From an uncultured Oscillospiraceae bacterium (lineage in GTDB: Bacteria > Bacillota > Clostridia > Oscillospirales > Oscillospiraceae): DNA of 64,000 nt. Positions 47,766 through 56,194 of the stretch are shown here, piece by piece. The notes below the pieces were generated by a model, which was given only the letters and a program-made list of their open reading frames with translations, was not told the origin of the DNA and did no database searches. Both the position numbers and the translations under genes were made by a program. The DNA is taken from assembly GCA_910577525.1 (NCBI GenBank), contig CAJTLI010000001.1, forward strand, positions 1-64,000, given 5' to 3'. Positions within the stretch are counted from its first letter, which is position 1. Every line of letters starts with the position of its first letter.

Positions 47766-47817
47766 GACCCGCCGCCGCTGGGCGGTGCCACCGGATTTGA
47801 AAGGAGACGCATTAGAG

Positions 47818-50136
47818 ATGGACGTGAAACAGAGGATGCAGGAGCTGGCCCGGGCCAAGTACGGCCTGGAGCTGGCCCAGTGCGGCGACGAGCAGCTTTA
47901 CCATGTGCTGCTCCAGCTCACTCAGGAGCTGTCGCAGAGCCGCCCCGCCCCGGCCGGAGCGCGGAAGCTGTACTATTTCTCCGCCGAGTTCCTCATTGGC
48001 AAGCTGCTGAGCAACAACCTGCTGGCTCTGGGGGTATTCGATCAGGTGTCCCAGGCGCTGGCCGGATGCGGCCACACCCTGGCGGCGGTGGAAGAGGTGG
48101 AGCCGGAGCCCTCCCTGGGCAACGGCGGACTGGGCCGTCTGGCGGCCTGCTTCCTGGACTCCATCGCCGCGCTGGGCCTGCCCGGCGACGGCGTGGGCCT
48201 CAACTACCACTACGGCCTGTTTGAGCAGAAGTTTGACCACAACAAGCAGACCGAGCGGCCCAACCCCTGGATCGAGGACGAGAGCTGGCTCATCCCCACC
48301 GGGGTGGAATTTGAGGTGCCCTTCGGCTTCGGCCCCGTAAAGGCCAGGCTGCTCGACGTGGCCGTCCCCGGGGCCCATACCGGCATTGCCAACCGTCTCC
48401 ACCTCTTCGACGTGGAGAACCCCGCCCCGGCCCCGAAGGAGGGCATCGATTTCGACAAAACCGACCTGCCCGCCCGGCTCACCTCCTTCCTCTACCCCGA
48501 CGACAGCGACGAGGCGGGGCGGCTGCTCCGGGTGTACCAGCAGTATTTCATGGTGTCCGCGGGGGCCCAGCTGGTGCTCAAGGAGCTGGAGGAGCGGGGC
48601 TTCGACCCCCGCGCCATCAGCGAGCACGTGGTCATTCAGATCAACGACACCCACCCCTCTATGGTCATCCCCGAGCTGGTCCGCCTGCTGACCGCCCGCG
48701 GCCTGACCATGGACGAGGCGGTGGAGCAGGTGGCCAAAACCTGCGCCTACACCAACCACACCATTCTGGCCGAGGCTCTGGAGAAGTGGCCCCTGTCCTT
48801 CATTGAGAAGGTGGCCCCCCAGCTGGTGCCCATCCTCCGGGAGCTGGACCGCCGGGCCCGCGCCGCCCATCCCGACCCCGCGGTGGCCATCCTCCAGACC
48901 CAGGAGCACACCGGCAAGGACGGCAAAAAGACCGTCAGCGAGACCGTCCACATGGCCCACCTGGACATCCATTATGGCTACTCCGTCAACGGCGTGGCGG
49001 CCCTCCACACCGACATTTTGAAGAGCTCCGAGCTGAGGCATTTCTACGACATCTACCCGGAGAAATTCAACAACAAGACCAACGGTGTCACCCTGCGCCG
49101 CTGGCTGGAGGTGTGCAATCCCAAGCTGGCCGCCCTGCTGGACGAGTGTGTGGGCGCGGAGTGGCGCACCGATCCCAATCGGCTGAACCAGCTGATGGAC
49201 TTCTACAACGACGCCGCCGTTCTGGACAAGATGGCGGCCATCAAGGCGGACAACAAGCGGGCCCTCGCCGACATACTCCGCCGGGAGCAGAGCATTGAGA
49301 TGGACCCCGAGTCCGTGTTCGACATTCAGGTCAAGCGCCTCCACGAGTACAAGCGCCAGCAGATGAACGCCTTGTACGTCATCCGCAAGTACCTGGACAT
49401 CAAGGCGGGCAAAGTCCCCGAGCGGCCCGTCACCGTTATCTTCGGCGCCAAGGCCGCCCCGGCCTACGTGATGGCCAAGCACATCATCCACCTGATCCTG
49501 TGCCTGCGCCAGCTCATTGAGAACGACCCACAGGTCCGCCCCTGGCTGCGGGTGGTGATGGTGGAGAACTACAACGTCTCCTGGGCGGAAAAGCTTATCC
49601 CCGCCTGCGACATCTCCGAGCAGATCTCGCTGGCCTCCAAGGAGGCCAGCGGCACCGGCAACATGAAGTTCATGGCCAACGGGGCCGTTACCCTGGGCAC
49701 CCGGGACGGGGCCAACGTGGAGATCGCCGACCTGGTGGGGCCGGACAACATCTACAGCTTCGGCGCGTCCAGCAACTGGATCATCGAGCTGTATGCGCAG
49801 AAGGCCCGGGACCCCAAGCTGGGCTACCAGTCCGCCATCTACTACCAACGCCCCGACGTGAAGCCTCTGGTGGACTTCCTGCTGGACCCGGCCCTCACCC
49901 GGTACGGCGACAAGGACGCCCTGAAGGCCCTGTGGACCGACATCACCGGCAAGGACTGGTTCATGTCCCTGCTGGACGTGGAGAGCTATATCGCCGCCCG
50001 GGACCGGGCCATCCACGACTACGGCGACAAGCCCTTCTGGGCCCGGAAGATGCTGGTGAACACCGCCCGCAGCGGCTTCTTCTCCAGTGACCGCACCATC
50101 GCCCAGTACAACAGGGATATCTGGCATCTGAAATAA
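47818..50136 (+). CDS. glgP: Glycogen/starch phosphorylase
   Basis: It releases glucose-1-phosphate from alpha-1,4-glucans using phosphate and pyridoxal phosphate; 772 residues. It shows ARKLYYFSAEFLIGKLL, PEPSLGNGGLGRLAACFLDS, VIQINDTHPSM, KFNNKTNGVTLRRWLE, FDIQVKRLHEYKRQ and the PLP lysine in SGTGNMKFMANGA (about residue 615). It lacks the N-terminal regulatory extension of animal enzymes. ATG 47818 follows AAGGAG. The cre box upstream suggests use of stored glycogen when sugar runs low. Confidence 0.97.
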   Translation: MDVKQRMQELARAKYGLELAQCGDEQLYHVLLQLTQELSQSRPAPAGARKLYYFSAEFLIGKLLSNNLLALGVFDQVSQALAGCGHTLAAVEEVEPEPSLGNGGLGRLAACFLDSIAALGLPGDGVGLNYHYGLFEQKFDHNKQTERPNPWIEDESWLIPTGVEFEVPFGFGPVKARLLDVAVPGAHTGIANRLHLFDVENPAPAPKEGIDFDKTDLPARLTSFLYPDDSDEAGRLLRVYQQYFMVSAGAQLVLKELEERGFDPRAISEHVVIQINDTHPSMVIPELVRLLTARGLTMDEAVEQVAKTCAYTNHTILAEALEKWPLSFIEKVAPQLVPILRELDRRARAAHPDPAVAILQTQEHTGKDGKKTVSETVHMAHLDIHYGYSVNGVAALHTDILKSSELRHFYDIYPEKFNNKTNGVTLRRWLEVCNPKLAALLDECVGAEWRTDPNRLNQLMDFYNDAAVLDKMAAIKADNKRALADILRREQSIEMDPESVFDIQVKRLHEYKRQQMNALYVIRKYLDIKAGKVPERPVTVIFGAKAAPAYVMAKHIIHLILCLRQLIENDPQVRPWLRVVMVENYNVSWAEKLIPACDISEQISLASKEASGTGNMKFMANGAVTLGTRDGANVEIADLVGPDNIYSFGASSNWIIELYAQKARDPKLGYQSAIYYQRPDVKPLVDFLLDPALTRYGDKDALKALWTDITGKDWFMSLLDVESYIAARDRAIHDYGDKPFWARKMLVNTARSGFFSSDRTIAQYNRDIWHLK

Positions 50137-50179
50137 AACACAGGCTCCCCCGCCCAAAGGGCGGGGGAGCCTGTGTTTT
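50135..50179. terminator. Bidirectional terminator glgP / amidase
   Basis: A perfect 21-base-pair stem (50135-50155 with 50159-50179) with a three-base AAA loop and A/T tracts at both ends. Confidence 0.9.
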
Positions 50180-50218
50180 CCCCATCCGCGCGGGATGAAG
50201 CGGGGCCTGTTTGGCGGT

Positions 50219-51004
50219 TCAGTCCAGCTTGCCCAGCCGGTCCAGCACCGTCAGGGTGCGGCACAGGTCCTCGGATACGTCCAGCCCGCCGCCGCCGCCC
50301 TTCAGCGCGCCCCGCTCCGCCGCCTTTTCCACGGCGGCCTTGTAGTATTCCGGCACATCGGCCAGGGTGTGGTAATAGACCATGCTGTCCTCCTCGCTCT
50401 CGCCCTTCATAGCCCGGGCCACGCAGGCCCGGAAGTCGTTCATGTCAAACCCGAACAGGGGGAACCAGTTGTAGATGTCCCCGTGATTGCTGGCAATCCC
50501 CCGCCGGTAGCCGTCCTGGTGGCAGATGACCGCCCCATCTTCCAGCGGGTCCAGACCGTACTCCAGGCACAGCATGGCCGTCAGCTGGGCGGCGGTCTGA
50601 TAGGCCTGCCGGAAATACGCCGGATCGGTCAAATCGTCCTCGCATATCTCAAAGGAGATATGGGTGTCGTTGGCGCTCCTGCCGCTGGTGCCGGTGCCCG
50701 CGTGCCAGCCCCGGTGGGCCCAGGGCAGGGTCTGCACCGCCGCCACAGAGCCGTCCGCCAGCCGCCCGACAAAGCCGTGGACGCACACGTTCAGACCGGG
50801 ACGGTTCCAGTGGTTGCCGTTGGAGTTGGGCCCCAGGGCGGACAGCAGCTCCTCCCGCCCCGGCGTGGCCGCCGCGGGCTGGACGTACCGCCGGAGGTTG
50901 GGGTTGTTCGCCCCGGTGGAGTGGACCATGATGCCCTTGGGGCTGATGGTCCGCTGGGTTTGATAGCAGTCGTTTTCCGTAAGGATACATTTGAGCAGCT
51001 TCAT
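50219..51004 (-). CDS. N-acetylmuramoyl-L-alanine amidase (Amidase_2, endolysin-like)
   Basis: 261 residues without a signal peptide. The catalytic domain has zinc ligands in GIMVHSTGANNP and VICHQDGYRRG, and AHRGWHAG with SFEICEDD between. A C-terminal part (about 200-261) ending KAVVEKAAERGALKGG.. and VLDRLGKLD resembles short cell-wall-binding or helical repeats of gut phage endolysins. A holin-sized membrane protein precedes it with ATGA overlap. ATG 51004 follows GAAAGGAAG. Confidence 0.83.
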   Translation of the reverse strand: MKLLKCILTENDCYQTQRTISPKGIMVHSTGANNPNLRRYVQPAAATPGREELLSALGPNSNGNHWNRPGLNVCVHGFVGRLADGSVAAVQTLPWAHRGWHAGTGTSGRSANDTHISFEICEDDLTDPAYFRQAYQTAAQLTAMLCLEYGLDPLEDGAVICHQDGYRRGIASNHGDIYNWFPLFGFDMNDFRACVARAMKGESEEDSMVYYHTLADVPEYYKAAVEKAAERGALKGGGGGLDVSEDLCRTLTVLDRLGKLD

Positions 51005-51204
51005 CCGCCGCCGCTTCCTTTCTGCGTCGCCCGCTCCAGCTGGGTGCCGAAGTAGAAGGCGATGATAACGGTGTACACCGTCATAAAGTCCTGGCCGACC
51101 TCTCCCCGCAGGGCCAATACGGCAAATACCGCCGTCAGGGCCAGCGTCACCAGGGATTTGACGCACAGCAGCCGGGTCAGCCGGTTAATCAATAGGTCTC
51201 TCAT
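51001..51204 (-). CDS. Small holin-like membrane protein
   Basis: 67 residues with two short hydrophobic helices (VKSLVTLALTAVFAVLAL and FMTVYTVIIAFYFGTQLER) around a polar turn (RGEVGQD) and a charged end. Size, shape and position immediately before the amidase fit a phage holin. No other phage genes are near, so it may be a domesticated lysis pair. Confidence 0.65.
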   Translation of the reverse strand: MRDLLINRLTRLLCVKSLVTLALTAVFAVLALRGEVGQDFMTVYTVIIAFYFGTQLERATQKGSGGG

Positions 51205-51358
51205 TTCATTCCCCTCTCTTCTTCTGTTGCCGGGCGGGGCCCTTCAAAGCGGAGGGCCCCCAACCAGGGCTATGCGCGGCCCGGGACCCCGGTGTCTGTC
51301 CAATCTCCGGCCCTTGTCAAAAACCCCGCCCCGCAAAGTGAAAAGAGACAAAAAAGAA

Positions 51359-51387
51359 TTGCCTATTCCTGTGCAATTGTGTATAAT
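51359..51387 (+). promoter_or_regulatory. Promoter of hpf
   Basis: TTGCCT (51359-51364) and perfect TATAAT (51382-51387) separated by 17 bases. Confidence 0.75.
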
Positions 51388-51432
51388 ATGAAGTACCGGG
51401 AGCGCTGCTCCCAACCGAAAGGAGCTGAGCAC

Positions 51433-51972
51433 ATGAAGTTCACGTTTACAGACAAGAAGGTCAACCTGCCCAAATCCCTGCACAACTACGCCGAGAAGAA
51501 GGTAGGCAAGCTGGACCGTTACTTCAAGAACGAGACAGAGGCCAATCTGGTCTTCTCTGTGGAGAAGGACCGGAACAAGGTGGAGCTCACCATCCGTTCC
51601 GGCAGCACCATCCTCCGGGTGGCGGAGAGCACGTCCGACATGTTCGCCTCCGTGGACGCGGCAGTTACCTCCATGGAGCGCCAGCTGCGCAAGCACAAGA
51701 CCCGCCTGGAGAAGCGCCTGCGCACCGGAGCCTTCACCCCTGCCGAGCCCGCCGAGGAGACCTCCTTTGTGCCCGACGCGGAGGAGGACGAGTTCCACGT
51801 GGTGCGCACCAAGAAGTTCCCCATCAAGCCCATGACGGTGGACGAGGCCATTCTCCAGATGGACCTGCTGGGCCACGCCTTTTACGCCTTCAAGATTGAG
51901 GACAGCGACGCCTTCGCGGTGGTGTACAAGCGCAACGACGGCGGCTACGGCCTCATTGAGGACGAAGGCTGA
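51433..51972 (+). CDS. hpf: Long-form ribosome hibernation promoting factor
   Basis: 179 residues. The N-terminal RaiA domain (MKFTFTDKKVNLPKSLHNYA to about 100) binds the ribosome; the C-terminal dimerisation domain (FHVVRTKKFPIKPMTVDEAI, MDLLGHAFYAFKIEDSDAFA, VVYKRNDGGYGLIE) joins two 70S into 100S particles during stationary phase. ATG 51433 follows AAAGGAG. Single gene with its own terminator. Confidence 0.96.
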   Translation: MKFTFTDKKVNLPKSLHNYAEKKVGKLDRYFKNETEANLVFSVEKDRNKVELTIRSGSTILRVAESTSDMFASVDAAVTSMERQLRKHKTRLEKRLRTGAFTPAEPAEETSFVPDAEEDEFHVVRTKKFPIKPMTVDEAILQMDLLGHAFYAFKIEDSDAFAVVYKRNDGGYGLIEDEG

Positions 51973-51986
51973 TATAGGATGCGAGA

Positions 51987-52043
51987 AGCGCCCCGCCTGC
52001 CGGCCAGCACAGTGTGCTGGTCCGGCGGGCGGGGCGCTGTTTT
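51987..52043. terminator. Terminator between hpf and gdhA
   Basis: A long GC-rich stem (AGCGCCCCGCC.. at 51987 with ..GGCGGGGCGCT ending 52038) topped by CCAGCA/TGCTGG, then GTTTT. It serves hpf and could stop gdhA from the other side. Confidence 0.8.
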
Positions 52044-52056
52044 GCGGCGCGGTTGT

Positions 52057-53400
52057 TCAGATTCCCTGCCACAGCATGGCGTCGGCCACCTTCAGGAACC
52101 CGGCGATGTTGGCGCCCGCCTGAATGTTGCCCTTCATGCCATACTTCTCCGCGGCGGCGGCGCAGGCGGCGTAGATGCCCTCCATGATGCCCTTCAGCTT
52201 GGCGTCCACCTCGTCGAAGCTCCAGCTGAGGCGCTCGCTGTTCTGGCTCATCTCCAGGCCGGAGGTGGCCACGCCGCCGGCGTTGGACGCCTTGGCGGGG
52301 GCGAACAGGATACCCGCGGCCTGATAGGCGGCGATGGCGCCGGGGGTGGAGGGCATGTTGGCCCCCTCGAACACGCCGGTGACGCCGTTGGCAATGAGGG
52401 TCTTGGCGGAGTTCTCATCGATCTCGTTCTGGGTGGCGCAGGGCAGGGCGATGTCGCAGGGGATGGTCCAGATCCCGGAGCAGCCCTCCACATACTTGGC
52501 GGTGGGCACGTAGTTCAGGTAGGTCTTGATCCGGTCCCGCTTGACCTCCTTGATCTCCTTGATGACCTTGTAGTCGATGCCGTTCTCGTCCACGATATAG
52601 CCGTTGGAGTCGGACATGGCGACCACCTTGCCCCCCAGCTGGGTGCACTTCTGGTTGGCGTAGATGGCCACGTTGCCCGAGCCGGAGATCACCACCCGCT
52701 TGCCCTGGAAGGACTGGCCGTTGTCCCGGAGCTGGGCGTCGGCGAAGTAGCACAGGCCGAAGCCGGTGGCCTCGGTGCGGGCCAGGGAGCCGCCGTAGCT
52801 CAGGCCCTTGCCGGTGAGCACGCCGGTGAACTCGTCCCGGATCTTCTTGTACTGGCCGAACAGGAAGCCGATCTCCCGGGCGCCCACGCCGATGTCTCCG
52901 GCGGGCACGTCGGTGTCCGGGCCGATGTGGCGCTGCAATTCGGTCATGAAGGACTGGCAGAACCGCATGACCTCGCCGTCGCTCTTGCCCTTGGGGTCGA
53001 AGTCGGAGCCGCCCTTGCCGCCGCCCATGGGCAGGGTGGTCAGGGAGTTTTTGAAGATCTGCTCGAAGCCCAGGAACTTGATGACGGACAGGTTGACGGT
53101 GGGATGGAAGCGCAGGCCGCCCTTGTAGGGGCCGATGGCGGAGTTGAACTGCACCCGGTAGCCCCGGTTCACCTGGACCTTGCCGCTGTCGTCCACCCAG
53201 GGCACCCGGAACATGACAATGCGCTCGGGCTCCACAATGCGGCCGATGATGTTCTGGGCCTCGTAGCGGGGGTCGGCCTCCACCACGGGCTCCAGGGACT
53301 CCAGCACCTCCTCCACGGCCTGGAGGAACTCGGGTTCGTGGGCGCTCTTCTTTTTCAGATCGTCCAGCACGGACAGCAGGTAGGCGTTTTTAATTGACAT
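52057..53400 (-). CDS. gdhA: NADP-type glutamate dehydrogenase
   Basis: It interconverts 2-oxoglutarate plus ammonia and glutamate; 447 residues, the hexameric short form. Seen are GPYKGGLRFHPTVNLSVIKF, LPMGGGKGGSDFDPKGKSD (catalytic Lys), PAGDIGVGAREIGFLFGQYK and the Rossmann SGSGNVAIYA. Start MSIKNAY at 53400 is best spaced from GAAAGGA. The gene is transcribed away from the ECF sigma factor. Confidence 0.97.
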   Translation of the reverse strand: MSIKNAYLLSVLDDLKKKSAHEPEFLQAVEEVLESLEPVVEADPRYEAQNIIGRIVEPERIVMFRVPWVDDSGKVQVNRGYRVQFNSAIGPYKGGLRFHPTVNLSVIKFLGFEQIFKNSLTTLPMGGGKGGSDFDPKGKSDGEVMRFCQSFMTELQRHIGPDTDVPAGDIGVGAREIGFLFGQYKKIRDEFTGVLTGKGLSYGGSLARTEATGFGLCYFADAQLRDNGQSFQGKRVVISGSGNVAIYANQKCTQLGGKVVAMSDSNGYIVDENGIDYKVIKEIKEVKRDRIKTYLNYVPTAKYVEGCSGIWTIPCDIALPCATQNEIDENSAKTLIANGVTGVFEGANMPSTPGAIAAYQAAGILFAPAKASNAGGVATSGLEMSQNSERLSWSFDEVDAKLKGIMEGIYAACAAAAEKYGMKGNIQAGANIAGFLKVADAMLWQGI

Positions 53401-53451
53401 CGTTGTCAGCATCCTTTCTTCCTTGAAAGTGGGACTTTAACGCGATACAGT

Positions 53452-53480
53452 ATTCTACACCAAGACGGGGGATTTTGCAA
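53452..53480 (-). promoter_or_regulatory. Promoter of gdhA
   Basis: On the minus strand TTGCAA (53475-53480) and TAGAAT (53452-53457), 17 bases apart. The same -35/-10 pair is used by nifJ. Confidence 0.7.
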
Positions 53481-53533
53481 GTCCGAAGATGAAAAATTGC
53501 AAAAATGAATTTCACAAAAAATTTTGGGAGACC

Positions 53534-53563
53534 GGGAACCTTTTTGGAGGCCCAGCCATCTAT
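53534..53563 (+). promoter_or_regulatory. Probable ECF-sigma autopromoter
   Basis: GGGAACC (53534-53540) followed, after a T-run and 16 bases, by CATCTATA (53557-53564). GGAACC-type -35 boxes with a C/T-rich -10 are typical of ECF sigma factors, and the gene just downstream encodes one. Confidence 0.6.
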
Positions 53564-53602
53564 ATACTGTCCGGACAAGAGAGAAAGGGGATGACGCCCA
53601 GC

Positions 53603-54097
53603 ATGGAATGGACGCGAGAGGAATTTGCCGCCGCCGTCACCGAGCACGGCCGCCGGATGTACCGGGCGGCCCGGGCGGTGCTGGACAGCGACGCGGACGC
53701 GGAGGACGCGGTATCCCAGGCGGTTTTACAGGCGTGGCAGTCGCTGGGCAGGCTGCGGAACAGGGAGGCGGTGCGGCCCTGGCTGGTAAAAATCGCGGTA
53801 AACTGCGCCTGTGCCATGCGGCGGAAGCAGGGGAGAGTGGTCTATCTGGAGGACCTGGTCCAGGAGCCCGCCGCCCCGGAGCCGCCCAGATACGATGGCC
53901 TGTGGGAGGCGGTGTGCGCCCTGCCCCGGGAGCGGCGGGCGGTGGTGGTGCTGTTCTACTATGAGGACATGACAGTGGACGAGATCGCCAGGTGCCTGGG
54001 CGTCCCCCGGGGGACGGTGAAGTCCCGGTTGTCCAGAGCCAGGGCGCAATTGAAGGAGGTATTGCATGAACAGGAGGGCGAGTATGGAACGGTTTGA
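53603..54097 (+). CDS. ECF-type RNA polymerase sigma factor
   Basis: 164 residues. Region 2 (about 5-70, RMYRAARAVLDSDADAEDAV, SQAVLQAWQSLGRLRN) binds the -10 box; region 4 (about 105-160, RRAVVVLFYYEDMTVDEIAR, CLGVPRGTVKSRLSRARAQL) is the -35 binding HTH. ATG 53603 is preferred because GAAAGGGG would touch ATG 53591. The stop lies inside the start of the partner gene (14-base overlap), which is typical for a sigma/anti-sigma pair. Confidence 0.9.
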   Translation: MEWTREEFAAAVTEHGRRMYRAARAVLDSDADAEDAVSQAVLQAWQSLGRLRNREAVRPWLVKIAVNCACAMRRKQGRVVYLEDLVQEPAAPEPPRYDGLWEAVCALPRERRAVVVLFYYEDMTVDEIARCLGVPRGTVKSRLSRARAQLKEVLHEQEGEYGTV

Positions 54098-55067
54098 CGA
54101 AATGCTGAAAAATATGGCCGGCAAAGAGGCGTGTATCGTGCCGGAGGGATTCGACCGGCGCATGGAGAAGGTGCTGGACGGCCTGCCCCCCAGAGAAAAG
54201 CGGCGGGGCCTGGGCGCGGTGAAAACGGTTCTGATCGCGGCGGCCCTGTGCGGGGCCCTGCTGTGCACGGCTTTCGCCGCCTCCCCGGAGCTGCGGGGGA
54301 TGCTGGCGGAGGCCCTGGGGGGCTTCGCGCCCTATGCCCAGGGGCAGGAGGACAAGTCTTATGTGATCGACGGGATCGAGTTCCGGGTGGTGTCCGCCCT
54401 GGCGGACGATTTCACTGTCCGGGCCTATGTGGAGGCCCGGGAGCTGGAGGGCGATCGTCTGAGCAAGCTGGAGCTGAATGCCTTTGGCGCCGCCTTTGGC
54501 CTTGTGGACGTGCCCACAAAGGATACGGGAAACAGCGAGGGCATGGGGGGAGGCACCATGAGCGGCGTCTGCGTGGGGTATGACGCGGAGACAAAGACCG
54601 CCCTGCTGGCCATCACCACCTGGGGGCGGGTGCTGGCGGAGGATCTGACCGGGGCGGAGGTCAAGCTGTTCAGCCTGTCGGGGGGGCCGGAAACCGCGTA
54701 TCAGACGATCTGGGAGAACAGCGGGGACGTGTATTTCCCGGTGGAGGTGGAGCCTGTGACCAGCCTAGTAGCGGACGGGAAGCTGGCCGCCGCCCTTGGG
54801 GCGGAGGAGGTGCGGCTGTCGCCCATCAGCCTGTCCGCAATTTTTAAGGGCGACGGGGCGTGGCACCGCTTTACGGGCACGGGCATCCGGGTCAAGCTGG
54901 CGGACGGCACAGTGGCGGACGCCCCCTGGGAGGGCGGACAGGGCAGCTACGGCGCGTATGGCACGGACAGCGAACACAGGGTGCTGGTGTGGAACTTCCG
55001 CCAGCCGGTGGAGCTGGATCAGGTGGCCGGCGTCTATATCGGCGAGGACTATTTCCCCATCGAATGA
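54084..55067 (+). CDS. Probable membrane anti-sigma factor (DUF4179-like)
   Basis: 327 residues: a short cytoplasmic N-terminus (MERFDEMLKNMAGKEACIVP, about 1-50), one membrane helix (TVLIAAALCGALLCTAFAAS, about 53-72), and a large external domain of beta structure (YVIDGIEFRVVSALADDFTV, YFPVEVEPVT, VYIGEDYFPIE). The layout and the overlap with the sigma gene indicate a transmembrane anti-sigma sensing an envelope signal. The anti-sigma N-terminus is short and lacks a zinc HCC motif. Confidence 0.72.
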   Translation: MERFDEMLKNMAGKEACIVPEGFDRRMEKVLDGLPPREKRRGLGAVKTVLIAAALCGALLCTAFAASPELRGMLAEALGGFAPYAQGQEDKSYVIDGIEFRVVSALADDFTVRAYVEARELEGDRLSKLELNAFGAAFGLVDVPTKDTGNSEGMGGGTMSGVCVGYDAETKTALLAITTWGRVLAEDLTGAEVKLFSLSGGPETAYQTIWENSGDVYFPVEVEPVTSLVADGKLAAALGAEEVRLSPISLSAIFKGDGAWHRFTGTGIRVKLADGTVADAPWEGGQGSYGAYGTDSEHRVLVWNFRQPVELDQVAGVYIGEDYFPIE

Positions 55068-55086
55068 CCAAGGACAGAAAAACGGA

Positions 55087-55114
55087 CCCGGGGAGCGTTC
55101 CCCGGGCCCTTTTG
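55087..55114 (+). terminator. Terminator of the sigma/anti-sigma operon
   Basis: CCCGGGGA (55087-55094) with TCCCCGGG (55099-55106), then CCCTTTT. Confidence 0.75.
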
Positions 55115-55123
55115 CGGCGCGGC

Positions 55124-55152
55124 TTGACAAGCTCCGGCTTTGGGCATACAAT
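55124..55152 (+). promoter_or_regulatory. Promoter of metNI
   Basis: TTGACA (55124-55129) and TACAAT (55147-55152) with 17 bases between. The leader is under 40 bases, so neither a SAM riboswitch nor a T-box precedes metN. Confidence 0.8.
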
Positions 55153-55189
55153 GAAGACCTGCCATCCCAAAGAGAGAGGGGAGAGCCCC

Positions 55190-56194
55190 GTGATTGAATT
55201 GAAAAACGTGTCCAAGGTGTTTCCCAACGCCGAGGGGGGCCTGCACGCCCTGACGGACGTGAGCCTGACCATCGGCGACGGCGCGGTATACGGCATCGTA
55301 GGTATGAGCGGCGCGGGCAAGTCCACCCTGGTGCGGTGTATAAACCTGCTGGAGCGGCCCACCTCCGGCCAGGTGCTCATCGACGGCGCGGACCTGTGCG
55401 CCATGAGCCGGAGGGAGCTTATCGTCCAGCGCCGGTCCATCAGCATGATCTTTCAGCAGTTCAACCTGCTGATGCAGCGCACCTGTCTGAAAAACATCTG
55501 CTTCCCCATGGAGATCGCCCGTGTGGGGCGGGGGGAGGCGGAGAAGCGGGCCCGGGAGCTGCTGGAGGTGGTGGGCCTGCCAGACAAGGCGGAGGCCTAT
55601 CCCGCCCAGCTGTCCGGCGGGCAGAAGCAGCGCGTCGCCATCGCCCGGGCCCTGGCCTGCGACCCCAAGATTCTGCTGTGCGACGAGGCCACCTCCGCTC
55701 TGGACCCCAAGACCACCCGGGACATCCTCCGGCTGGTGAAGGACATCAACCAACGGCTGGGCATCACGGTGGTGGTCATCACCCACGAGATGGCGGTGGT
55801 GGAGGAGATCTGCACCCATGTGGCCATCCTGGACCATGGCCGCGTCATGGAGACGGGGACGGTGGAGCAGGTGTTCTCCAGCCCCCAGACCGAGGCGGGC
55901 CGCCGGCTGGTCTACCCCGACGGGGTGGTGATCGACCAGCTTCCCGCCGCCAACGTCATCCGCATCGCCTTCAACGGCGGGTCGTCCTACGAGCCCTTGA
56001 TCGCCTCCCTGGCCATCGACTGCGGGGTGAAGGTGAACATACTGGGGGCAGACACCCGCAACGTCAACGGCCAGGCCTTCGGCACCATGCTCCTGGGCCT
56101 GCCCGGGGACCCGGCGGAGGCCGCCAAGGCCATAGCCTACATCAAAAACCAGCCCAACGTGAACATGGAGGAGGTGCGGGATTACCATGGCTGA
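55190..56194 (+). CDS. metN: Methionine ABC importer ATPase MetN
   Basis: 334 residues. ATPase domain with Walker A GMSGAGKST, signature LSGGQKQRVAIARAL and ILLCDEATSALDP, and the C-terminal NIL domain (VIRIAFNGGSSYEPLIASLA, GTMLLGLPGDPAEAAKAIAY) that binds methionine for trans-inhibition in MetN. GTG 55190 follows GAGGGGAG. Overlaps metI by 8 bases. Confidence 0.95.
   Translation: MIELKNVSKVFPNAEGGLHALTDVSLTIGDGAVYGIVGMSGAGKSTLVRCINLLERPTSGQVLIDGADLCAMSRRELIVQRRSISMIFQQFNLLMQRTCLKNICFPMEIARVGRGEAEKRARELLEVVGLPDKAEAYPAQLSGGQKQRVAIARALACDPKILLCDEATSALDPKTTRDILRLVKDINQRLGITVVVITHEMAVVEEICTHVAILDHGRVMETGTVEQVFSSPQTEAGRRLVYPDGVVIDQLPAANVIRIAFNGGSSYEPLIASLAIDCGVKVNILGADTRNVNGQAFGTMLLGLPGDPAEAAKAIAYIKNQPNVNMEEVRDYHG

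Noticed and set aside
55153..55189. SAM riboswitch ahead of metN
   Set aside because: The leader is too short and has no terminator hairpin.
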